A DNA stretch of 64,000 nt from Nostoc cf. commune SO-36. Lineage in GTDB: Bacteria > Cyanobacteriota > Cyanobacteriia > Cyanobacteriales > Nostocaceae. The notes beneath the pieces were generated by a model. It searched no databases, had not been told where the DNA came from, and saw only the letters and a list, made by a program, of their open reading frames with translations. The stretch lies in assembly GCF_023734775.1 (NCBI RefSeq), contig NZ_AP025732.1, positions 5,702,501-5,766,500 of the forward strand. Reading direction: 5' to 3'. Below are positions 39,947 through 47,621 of this stretch, piece by piece. A program made the translations under genes and the position numbers. Every line of letters starts with the position of its first letter. Position 1 is the stretch's first letter.

Positions 39947-41515
39947 TCAACCTTCTTTTTGATTATTCTGCAAAACATCCTCAAGCATAGACGCTAATTC
40001 TTTATTTAAGCGACCAGACTTGACAAATTCTGCATAAGTATCGGCTTCAATTGCCAGCAGTTCTCCTCGGAATTGTTCAGTTGTAAAGCTTTGAAGATTG
40101 GGGTACTCATCCTGTAATTTGTCAATTTCTATCCGTAAATCTGCAAGTTCGCCTTTGATCAATGTTTCTTGATAACGACGAAACTCTGGATCAATGCCAG
40201 GGCGTTTATCTGCCTGGAGATGTTCTAGAACGCGTTCTAAGGCAACATGACGGGCAACGAATTCTAAATATTGCTCACGTAAGGGTGCATCGCCTAGCAA
40301 ATTGAGTTTTTCTAGCAATGGTTTGATGGTTAATCCTTGGACAAGTAGAGTAAATAAAACTACTCCAAATACCGTTGCAATGATTTTTTCTCGCTCTGGT
40401 AATGTTACTGGTACACTCAATGCCAGGGCAATGGAGACGGAACCACGTAACCCACCCCACCAGAGGATAGTTTGTTCTGGTAACGAAATGTCCGATTTGG
40501 TGATGCTAGTACTCAATTTGCTGAGAATAAAAATAGCAACTGCCCGCATTAAAATCATGGCTACCACTGTCACCATGATGATTTGCAGATTTTCGCCTAA
40601 ACTAGCAAAGCGTATTTGGTCGCCAATTAGCAGGAAGACAATGGAGTTAACAAAGAATGCCAAAAATTCCCAAAATTCAGAAACAATAATCCGGGTGCGG
40701 GGATTCATGCCAATACGAGAACCAAAGTTGCCTAAAATCAAACCTGTGGTGACAACTCCAATTACCCCAGAACCGCCCAAGTCTTCAATAATCAGGTAAG
40801 TGCCATAAGCGGAAACCAAAGTTAAGGATTGTTCCACTAAAGGTAAATCGAAGCGCTGGGTAAGGTAGGAAATACCAAATCCGATAAAAGCTCCCACCGC
40901 TACACCGATGCCAACAACTGTAAATAACTGCAATAAAATTGGCTGGAATTCCAATTCCACAGTTCCCAAAGATAAGGCCACCAAAAAACTAAAGGCAACT
41001 ACAGCCATGCCATCATTAAACAAGCTTTCGCCTTCCATTAAGGTGGTAAGACGACTACCTACGCCGAGTTGCCGAAACAAAGCGGTGACAGAAACAGGGT
41101 CAGTTGCAGATAGACTGGCTGCAATGAGTAAAGCTGTAGTTAGAGAAATGCCAACAAGTTGATTGAGAGCGATCGCTACTCCGGCGATCGCAATTAACAC
41201 CCCAAACACTGCATACAAGCAAATTGGCACTAAATCCCGCTTCAGTTCCGACCATTTCAAATTCCAGGCGGCTTCAAATAGCAGTGGTGGTAAAAAAATG
41301 AACAAAATTAATTCGGGAGAAAGGGTTACTAAACGGACATCCACCAACGCCAAACCTAAGCCGACAATCACCAGTAGTAAGGTGTAAGGTATATTGCGAA
41401 ACCAGCTAAATATCTGCGGTAGTGTCGCCACACCTAAAGATACCGAAAGTACCAACAGAAACTGCTTGAGATTGTTTGTAATCACTTCCTCTGCGATCGC
41501 GGATTCAAGCACCAT
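39947..41515 (-). CDS. CPA1-type cation/proton antiporter (Na+/H+)
   Basis: About 522 residues with 11-12 hydrophobic helices and a cytosolic C-terminal tail. Conserved CPA1 points: PPLLFEAAW, ASLSATDPVSVTALF, and the ion-binding ESLFNDGMAVV. It would exchange Na+ (or K+) for H+ across the plasma or thylakoid membrane. The ATG at 41515 is chosen because AGGA lies nine bases before it; the ATG at 41542 would add nine residues. The C-terminal tail (about 100 residues, DLRIEIDKLQDEYPN) may be regulatory. Confidence 0.9.
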   Translation of the reverse strand: MVLESAIAEEVITNNLKQFLLVLSVSLGVATLPQIFSWFRNIPYTLLLVIVGLGLALVDVRLVTLSPELILFIFLPPLLFEAAWNLKWSELKRDLVPICLYAVFGVLIAIAGVAIALNQLVGISLTTALLIAASLSATDPVSVTALFRQLGVGSRLTTLMEGESLFNDGMAVVAFSFLVALSLGTVELEFQPILLQLFTVVGIGVAVGAFIGFGISYLTQRFDLPLVEQSLTLVSAYGTYLIIEDLGGSGVIGVVTTGLILGNFGSRIGMNPRTRIIVSEFWEFLAFFVNSIVFLLIGDQIRFASLGENLQIIMVTVVAMILMRAVAIFILSKLSTSITKSDISLPEQTILWWGGLRGSVSIALALSVPVTLPEREKIIATVFGVVLFTLLVQGLTIKPLLEKLNLLGDAPLREQYLEFVARHVALERVLEHLQADKRPGIDPEFRRYQETLIKGELADLRIEIDKLQDEYPNLQSFTTEQFRGELLAIEADTYAEFVKSGRLNKELASMLEDVLQNNQKEG

Positions 41516-41644
41516 AGAGAAATTCCTGATATAACTTTGCATTTATCATCATCTGATTATTTTCAGATGACATCGGCTTAATGTAAGGCTTTAATAGCAG
41601 AGATTGAATATTTTACAGTTAACCGAGTATTTAGGAGGAAAGTC

Positions 41645-42646
41645 TTGGGTAATAACATTCGAGATCGCTTTAAAAATTTCCGCCGCCGGGGTTCGCACCC
41701 GGAACAACTCCAAGAGCTACATACAGACTTGCTGGCAGAATCAACCCTAGACTCAGCTTACATAATTTTGATTACTAGCTCCTGTGCGATCGCTACTTTA
41801 GGTTTATTGTCCAACAGTGCGGCTGTGATTATTGGCGCGATGATTATTGCCCCCCTAATGTTGCCGATTCGGGGTTTAGCTTTTGGGGCTTTGCAGGCAG
41901 ATATTACCTTGTTTCGCAAGGGTGTAATAGCTGTAGTAGTGGGCACAGTTTTAGCAGTGGCGATCGCCTTTTCTCTGGGTTGGCTAGTGGGATTGCCCAG
42001 CTACGGTAGTGAGGTGCTAGCTCGTTCAAGGCCAACATTATTAGATTTGGGAATTGCGGTAGCGGCTGGTGGTATCAGTGGCTACGCTAAAATTGAAACA
42101 AAAATTTCTACTAGTTTAGCGGGAACTGCGATCGCTGTTGCCCTTATGCCCCCCATTTGTGTGATTGGCTTAGGCTTGGCACAAGGAAATTGGTCACTCA
42201 GTTTCGGGGCAACCCTACTTTATCTCACCAACTTATTAGGTATTGCTCTCTCCTGTATGGTGACGTTCTTAGTAGCGGGTTACACTTCAATGGCGCGGGC
42301 ACATAAGCCCCTAATTTGGACTATGGCTTTGACAGCTATCTTGCTAATTCCCTTGGGAGTCAGCTTTGCCCGACTTGTACGACAAGCACAACTAGAAACC
42401 AGTCTACGACGGGCATTATTAAACCGAACTGTCACCTTTGGGCGATTGCAGTTACTCAATAGCAATACCAACTGGTTGACAAATCCTCCAGAAGTGCGTT
42501 TGAGCGTCCGGGCAAAAGAACCTGTCACACCCCGGCAAGTAGAATTATTAGAAGAATTTGTCAAGCGAGAGATGGGGCAAACATTCACTCTAATTTTTGA
42601 AGTTGGTCAAGTAGAGGAAATTAGAAGTTCTGAACCCACACTCTAA
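41645..42646 (+). CDS. DUF389 (TIGR00341-type) membrane protein
   Basis: 333 residues. Core DUF389 features: SAYIILITSSCAIATLGLL, SAAVIIGAMIIAPLMLPIRG, and several further membrane helices through about residue 240, then a soluble C-terminal domain (PEVRLSVRAKEPVTPRQVEL). Function unknown in the family. Start is TTG at 41645, supported by GGAGGA six bases before it; no ATG fits. It diverges from the antiporter, and both could be regulated from the shared gap of about 130 bases. Confidence 0.85.
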   Translation: MGNNIRDRFKNFRRRGSHPEQLQELHTDLLAESTLDSAYIILITSSCAIATLGLLSNSAAVIIGAMIIAPLMLPIRGLAFGALQADITLFRKGVIAVVVGTVLAVAIAFSLGWLVGLPSYGSEVLARSRPTLLDLGIAVAAGGISGYAKIETKISTSLAGTAIAVALMPPICVIGLGLAQGNWSLSFGATLLYLTNLLGIALSCMVTFLVAGYTSMARAHKPLIWTMALTAILLIPLGVSFARLVRQAQLETSLRRALLNRTVTFGRLQLLNSNTNWLTNPPEVRLSVRAKEPVTPRQVELLEEFVKREMGQTFTLIFEVGQVEEIRSSEPTL

Positions 42647-42819
42647 AGCAATATGCTTGGGTTAAGGGACTTCCAACTAAAAAAATACCCATTGCTTTGG
42701 TGAGCAGGGGAAGCAGGGGAGGAAGAATCTAACGATCATCTTCGCTTGATGAAGAATTGTTAAAATTAGAAAATGATTAACCATAATTGCAAACCTAAAT
42801 TTACAGTTAAATCAGCATA

Positions 42820-44202
42820 ATGGTAACAATAGCAATCAATCCGTATCTTGATCGCAATTTCGCTCCAGTTCATGAAGAAATCACCACCGACAAATTGTCA
42901 GTCATTGGTGAATTACCCCTTGAGCTATCGGGGATGTTTATACGGAATGGCCCTAACCCTCAATGGAAACCCATCGGTCAATATCACTGGTTTGATGGAG
43001 ATGGGATGTTACATGGTGTGCAAATTAGCAACGGCGTAGCCACTTATCGTAACCGCTACGTCCAGACAGCCGGATGGAAAAAAGAACGAGAAGCGGGTAA
43101 GGCTTTCTGGAGTGGGTTTTTAGAACCACCACAGATGGATAACCCCCACGGCCCCGGCAAAAACACTGCCAACACTGCTTTAGTCTGGCACGCTGGTAAG
43201 ATGTTGGCGCTAAATGAGGGGGGTAAACCTCACGCCATCAAGCTTCCTGAATTAGATACTATTGGCGAGTATACCTACAATGGCAAGCTGGTTTCTGCCT
43301 TCACAGCCCATCCCAAAGTAGACCCGGTTACAGGGGAAATGATCTTCTTTGGCTACTCTCCCATCGTGCCACCGTACCTGCAATATAGTGTGGTTTCAGC
43401 ACAAGAGGAACTGTTGCGGACAGTGCCAATTGACTTGCCAATAGGGGTAATGATGCATGATTTCGCCATCACTGAAAACTACACGATTTTCATGGATTTG
43501 CCGTTGACTTTTAACCTTAAAAGAGCGCAACGAGGAGAACCTGTGATGATGTTTGAGCGCGATCGCTCCAGTCGTTTTGGGATTGTACCACGTCACGGTG
43601 ATAACAGTAATATCCGATGGTTTGAAAGTTCCCCTTGCTACGTCTTCCATACCCTCAATGCCTACGAAGAGGGAGACGAAGTAGTACTGATTGCTTGTCG
43701 CCTGAGTTCTACTAACCTCTTGATTTCTAGTGATTCGCAACCCGATCCAGACGCAGATATTCCCCGCCTGTACCGTTGGCGATTTAACCTCAGCACAGGA
43801 ACAGTACACGAAGAAATGTTGGATGATGTAGTTTCAGAATTTCCCCGCGTCAACGAAAACCTATTGGGGCGACAAACCCGATATGGCTACACCAACAAAA
43901 TAAAGTACACTCCCGTACCTTTATTTGAAAGTATTATCAAATACGATTTCAGCAGTGGAAAATCCCAAATCCACCAACACGGACGGGGACGCTATGGCAG
44001 CGAAGCACTATTTGCGCCGCGTCCTGGTGCAACGGCTGAAGATGATGGTTGGCTTCTGACTTTTGTCTATGATGAAAGTTCAAATACTTCAGAGTTGGTA
44101 GTGGTGAATGCTCAAGATATAACGGCTGAACCCGTAGCGCGGGTGATAATTCCTCAACGGGTTCCTTATGGGTTTCATGGTACTTGGGTTGCAGGGAAAT
44201 AA
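42820..44202 (+). CDS. Carotenoid cleavage oxygenase (RPE65/ACO family)
   Basis: 460 residues, seven-bladed propeller enzyme that splits carotenoids or apocarotenoids with O2. The four iron-binding histidines are in VWHAGKMLAL, FTAHPKVDP, VMMHDFAITENY and the C-terminal PYGFHGTWVAGK. FIRNGPNPQW and YHWFDGDGMLHGV are family hallmarks. A 15,15'-type apocarotenoid oxygenase is plausible, but substrate cannot be fixed from sequence. Stand-alone gene; the AT-rich leader starts after a GCAGGGGAA repeat. Confidence 0.92.
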   Translation: MVTIAINPYLDRNFAPVHEEITTDKLSVIGELPLELSGMFIRNGPNPQWKPIGQYHWFDGDGMLHGVQISNGVATYRNRYVQTAGWKKEREAGKAFWSGFLEPPQMDNPHGPGKNTANTALVWHAGKMLALNEGGKPHAIKLPELDTIGEYTYNGKLVSAFTAHPKVDPVTGEMIFFGYSPIVPPYLQYSVVSAQEELLRTVPIDLPIGVMMHDFAITENYTIFMDLPLTFNLKRAQRGEPVMMFERDRSSRFGIVPRHGDNSNIRWFESSPCYVFHTLNAYEEGDEVVLIACRLSSTNLLISSDSQPDPDADIPRLYRWRFNLSTGTVHEEMLDDVVSEFPRVNENLLGRQTRYGYTNKIKYTPVPLFESIIKYDFSSGKSQIHQHGRGRYGSEALFAPRPGATAEDDGWLLTFVYDESSNTSELVVVNAQDITAEPVARVIIPQRVPYGFHGTWVAGK

Positions 44203-44280
44203 CGTTAGGTAGACAATACTGTTCGGTTAAGGCAAGATACGCGATGAATCGCGTCTTTGAACCTCGACGTTGAGCCTTTT

Positions 44281-44595
44281 ATACCAATTTAAATAATGTT
44301 TGCGACACATCAATTATTTGTAAGGGCACAACAATGTTCATACGTGTCAACTTAAGCTAAAAGCTTTGTCAAATCTCGTTTCCAGCCTCTGGGCTGGAAA
44401 TGCTGCTCTTGGCGGCTCTGCCGCCAGCAAAGGAGGCGGAGCCTCTAAGATGGCATTCCCAGTCGGAGACTGGGGAACGAGACAATGAGACAATATGTAA
44501 AAGCTTTTTCTAGACAGGCTTTCAGGTTAAGTTAACACTAATGAACAATGTTGTGCCCCTACCCATCTGTCGCATTCTTTTTTCAAATTGGTATT
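44281..44595. repeat. Nested palindromic element, copy 2
   Basis: Outer arms ATACCAATTTAAA (44281) and TTCAAATTGGTAT (44583-44595), followed inward by TTTGCGACA/TGTCGCA. Inside, 44320-44562 is homologous to 1882-2113: GTAAGGGCACAACAATG, GTGTCAACTTAAG, the TTTCCAGCC and AGTCGGAGACT hairpins and the closing GTGCCCCTAC. The outer arms differ entirely from those of copy 1. Confidence 0.8.
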
Positions 44596-44610
44596 AGCCT
44601 CGACGTTGAG

Positions 44611-44714
44611 CCTTTTAGCCTCAACTTAGAAATATATTTAAACTATTCTTGAATTTACAGGGGCGAGGTTTAGTAAAATTTGCTCACCTCCGTAAAGTGA
44701 AACATGGCTTTAGA
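44611..44714 (+). repeat. Direct repeat A: relic promoter and start of the pentapeptide gene
   Basis: About 104 bases, near-identical to 45408-45512, covering CCTCAACTTAGAAATATATT through the start context AAACATGGCTTTAGA. Here the frame reads MALEVV and stops, so it is a dead copy of the pentapeptide gene start. Confidence 0.8.
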
Positions 44715-44781
44715 GGTTGTTTGAAAAGTGTTTTGCTGTGACTTTAGGCACTTTAGATCCCCCCTAACCCCCTTAAAAAGG

Positions 44782-45063
44782 CTACGGTGTACACACAAGT
44801 CTCTTGATCTGCACCTTTGATGCATCGCCCTGCACCTTTGATGCATCGACTTGCACCTTTGATGCATCGCCCTGCACCTTTGTTGCATCGACTCGCACCT
44901 TTGTTGCATCGACTCGCACCTTTGTTGCATCAACTCGCACCTTTGTTGCATGGTCATTAAATCCAGTATCAATGACAAAATCTAGAGAAAAATCTGGTTG
45001 CGAAGGTAAACGAAAAACCACTGGAATTATTACCCTACCATCGATTACTTGGCCATAAATCAT
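44782..45063 (-). pseudogene. Retropepsin-like aspartic protease, truncated by a minisatellite
   Basis: Residues 1-38 look like the N-terminal half of a clan AA aspartic protease: MIYGQVIDGRVIIPVVFRLP then FVIDTGFNDH with catalytic D32-T33-G34. From residue 39 the normal domain is replaced by seven TKVRVDA/SKVQGDA heptapeptides coded by the 21-bp array, ending KRLVCTP. The flap and second half are missing, so activity is unlikely. The start overlaps the stop of the 90-residue partner upstream (ATGA), showing that the two were translationally coupled. Confidence 0.7.
44811..44951. repeat. 21-bp coding minisatellite, copy 1
   Basis: Seven units of TGCACCTTTGATGCATCGCC-type (21 bases). Each unit codes for a heptapeptide on the minus strand. 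The left flank, CTACGGTGTACACACAAG then TCTCTTGATC, matches the end of the element at 52619-52870 in reverse. Confidence 0.9.
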
Positions 45064-45332
45064 TCAGCAGTACGCTCCATCGCACCACCAAAACTTACAG
45101 CAACGTCATAACCAATCCGTATAGTAAACAATCTCGCGTTCGGGTTTTTCTGTTTTAACTTTAAGGCTGTCTCTACACCAGTTGGATCTATACCATATTC
45201 ACCAGTTTCTGCATCAATTACAATCATCTTGCCGATATTGTCACCAGACTCGACATTTTGACGAATACCGTTTTCGTAAAACTGTTTAGCTCTGAAGGCT
45301 ACTTCTTCTACACTCCAGAAAATTGATTGCAT
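45060..45332 (-). CDS. Small hypothetical protein paired with the aspartic protease
   Basis: 90 residues: VEEVAFRAKQFYENGIRQNV, then KMIVIDAETGEYGIDPTG and FTIRIGYDVAVSFGGAMERT. Soluble, no signal. I recall similar proteins beside clan AA proteases in cyanobacteria, a toxin-antitoxin-like arrangement, but no function is known to me. Its stop overlaps the protease start by four bases. Likely promoter in the 45333-45407 gap, divergent from the pentapeptide gene. The open frame looks intact although its partner is broken. Confidence 0.65.
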   Translation of the reverse strand: MQSIFWSVEEVAFRAKQFYENGIRQNVESGDNIGKMIVIDAETGEYGIDPTGVETALKLKQKNPNARLFTIRIGYDVAVSFGGAMERTAE

Positions 45333-45407
45333 TACAATTACACCTACTTTTGCTTCTTAAAGCATTGTAGTGCCTGAATGTTGGCGTCTTTCAGCTTTGA
45401 AGTTGCA

Positions 45408-45512
45408 CCTTTTAACCTCAACTTAGAAATATATTTAAACTATTCTTGAATTTACAGGAGTGAGCGTGTAGTAAAATTTGCTCACCTCCGTAAAGTGGAA
45501 CATGGCTTTAGA
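45408..45512 (+). repeat. Direct repeat B: promoter and start of the pentapeptide gene
   Basis: Second copy of 44611-44714. It contains the living start AACATGGCTTTAGA of the pentapeptide gene and its leader (TCACCTCCGTAAAGTGG). Confidence 0.8.
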
Positions 45513-47571
45513 CTTCTCCGGTCAAAATCTCCGAGGACGCAACTTCAAAGGTAGAAAAGACCTTGCGGGTGCAAACTTTAGCTATGCCGACATCCGAGGA
45601 GCAAACTTCACCAACGCCAACCTGACAGGGGCAAACTTCAGCCATGCCAAAGCTGGACTGCAACGGCGTTGGGCTATTGGTTTAGTTATTATCTCATTCT
45701 TATTGTCGGGACTGTCAGGATTTCTTTGGGCTGTCAATGGTTACTTGGTGTCGCTGATATTTAGCTCATCCAGTAATGACCAGATTGGGGGCTGGGTTGC
45801 TCTAGTCACATTGATTGCCTTTTTCTTCATCACGATTCGCCAAGGAATAATATCTGGTTTAGGAGCCGTCGCCTTCGCCTTCGCTTTCGCCGTCGCCGCA
45901 ACCGTCGTCGCAACCTTCGCCGTCGCTGGACTCGCAGCCGGAGCCTTCGTCGTCGTCGCAGCCGGAGCCGCAGCCGTCGCCTTCGCCGGAGCCGCAGCCG
46001 CAGCCGCAGCCGGAGCCGCAGCCGTCGTTGGAGCTTTCGCCGGAGCCTTCGCTGTCGCCTTCGCCGTCGCCCCAGCCGTCGCCTTCGCCGTCACCGCAGC
46101 CTTCGCCGGAGTTTTCGCCGGAGCCGTCGCCGTCGCCGCAGCCGGAGCCGCAGCCGCAGCCGTCACCGGAACGTTATTTGGTATCTACATCAGCTGGCGA
46201 GCCATGAAAGGAGATCAAAAACACTCCTTAATTCGCAATATTGCGATCGCCTTTGCTGCAACAGGAGGTACAAGTTTTCGTGGCGCTAACTTAACCAATG
46301 CTGACTTTACCCAAGCTACGCTCAAAAGTACAGATTTCCGAAACACTATTCTTATCTGTAGCCGTTGGCATCAAGCCAAAATGCTTGACCGTGTTCGTCC
46401 TGGCTCAACTTATCTGCAAAACACACAAGTACGTCAACTGCTGGTTACAGGACAGGGACAGGATAAGAATTTTTACCGTGAAAACCTGCGGGGTATCAAC
46501 TTAAAAAAAGCTAACCTAGCAGATGCCAGCTTTATTGGCGCTGACCTCAGTGAAGCCAATTTGCAAGATGCTGATTTGTCAAGAGCAAAGCTCAAGCAAA
46601 CCCAACTAGACGGCACAGATTTAACAGGTGCAACCCTCACAGGCGCGTACATCGAAGATTGGGGCATTACAAATACAACTAAATTGCATGGGGTGAGGTG
46701 TGAATATGTCTTCATGCGCTTACCCACCAAAGAAGACCCCGACCCGCTCCGCAAACCTGATAATAAACAAGAAGTATTTGCAGACGGCGACTTTGCCGAC
46801 TTTATCCAGCCAATTTTTGACACCCTCGACCTTTATCATAATCAAGGCGTTGACCCTCGCGCTGTTGCGATCGCCTTCAAAAACCTTGCCGAAAACCATC
46901 CCGAAGCCGAGTTAGAAATCGTGGCAATGGAGAAACGCGGCGATGATAAAATCTTACTTAGAGCCAAAACCGCCGCAGGTAGCGATAAATCTCAATTAAG
47001 TGCAGAATATTTTGATGACTATAATCAACTTAAAGCGTTATCGCAGAGTCAGCAATTATTGCTGATAGAAAAAGATAGTTATGTTAGTGATTTAAAAAAT
47101 ATGCTCACAACCGCACTTGGGCAGCCTAAATTTTATACACAAGGAGATACAAATATGTCAGATATCAGCGGCATCAATATTGAAGGTAGCAGTAATGTTA
47201 GCGGTATCGCTGGCAATAATTCTATTGCTAATCTAGGAAACATTAGCGGTAACGTGAGTATTGCCCTCACTCAGCTACCTGATGCAACCGATGCCGAGAA
47301 ACCAGGAATTAAAGAATTATTGTCGCAGTTGCAAGATGCAATCATCCAATCCACATATTTGTCAGAAGAAGAAAAAGCTGAGGCGCTGGAACAGGTGAAA
47401 GCTTTAGCTGAAGCTGGTAAAACTCCTCAAGAATCCACCAAGCAAAAGACTGCAAAAACCGCAATCACAATGTTGAAAGGAATATTTTCTGGCTTACCCG
47501 CTGTCGCCTCCCTGGTTGAAGCGGGTAATAAATTATTACCTGCGATCGCCAAGCTATTCAGCTTAGGATAA
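45502..47571 (+). CDS. Pentapeptide-repeat membrane protein with Ala-rich core
   Basis: 689 residues. Order: pentapeptide repeats (residues 2-52, ANFSYADIRGANF); membrane helix (AIGLVIISFLLSGLSGFLW); second helix; an extreme Ala/Val/Phe/Gly block of about 100 residues (FAFAVAATVVATFAVAG) that could make several helices; a second pentapeptide block (TSFRGANLTNADF, LADASFIGADLSEANLQDAD); a soluble region; then SDISGINIEGSSNVSGIAGN and a helical C-terminus (EEEKAEALEQVKALAEAGK to LLPAIAKLFSLG). The start at 45502 matches the duplicated copy; an upstream in-frame TTG is less likely. Function unknown; the C-terminal module also looks like a detachable domain. Confidence 0.75.
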   Translation: MALDFSGQNLRGRNFKGRKDLAGANFSYADIRGANFTNANLTGANFSHAKAGLQRRWAIGLVIISFLLSGLSGFLWAVNGYLVSLIFSSSSNDQIGGWVALVTLIAFFFITIRQGIISGLGAVAFAFAFAVAATVVATFAVAGLAAGAFVVVAAGAAAVAFAGAAAAAAAGAAAVVGAFAGAFAVAFAVAPAVAFAVTAAFAGVFAGAVAVAAAGAAAAAVTGTLFGIYISWRAMKGDQKHSLIRNIAIAFAATGGTSFRGANLTNADFTQATLKSTDFRNTILICSRWHQAKMLDRVRPGSTYLQNTQVRQLLVTGQGQDKNFYRENLRGINLKKANLADASFIGADLSEANLQDADLSRAKLKQTQLDGTDLTGATLTGAYIEDWGITNTTKLHGVRCEYVFMRLPTKEDPDPLRKPDNKQEVFADGDFADFIQPIFDTLDLYHNQGVDPRAVAIAFKNLAENHPEAELEIVAMEKRGDDKILLRAKTAAGSDKSQLSAEYFDDYNQLKALSQSQQLLLIEKDSYVSDLKNMLTTALGQPKFYTQGDTNMSDISGINIEGSSNVSGIAGNNSIANLGNISGNVSIALTQLPDATDAEKPGIKELLSQLQDAIIQSTYLSEEEKAEALEQVKALAEAGKTPQESTKQKTAKTAITMLKGIFSGLPAVASLVEAGNKLLPAIAKLFSLG
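45855..46165 (+). repeat. GCC-rich codon-phase repeat coding the Ala-rich core
   Basis: Irregular tandem GCCGTC, GCCTTC and GGAGCC hexamers, much more GC-rich than the surroundings. In frame they give Ala-Val, Ala-Phe and Gly-Ala pairs. The other strand is also open here but codes only Ala/Thr/Lys and is a shadow. Confidence 0.8.
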
Positions 47572-47621
47572 TTTTGCAATTATCCTTTAGTGTCAAAGCT
47601 TCGTAGATTGGCGAATTATTA

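Noticed and set aside
44811..44951. CRISPR-like array of short regular repeats
   Set aside because: Units are 21 bases with no unique spacers and no cas genes; it is a tandem minisatellite. The same holds for 52675-52848.
44670..44978. 102-codon frame with MQQRCES repeats
   Set aside because: Another frame of the 21-bp array; the frame coupled to the protease has the meaningful start.
45741..46166. 141-codon minus-strand Ala/Thr/Lys-rich frame
   Set aside because: Shadow of the GCC-rich Ala block of the pentapeptide gene.
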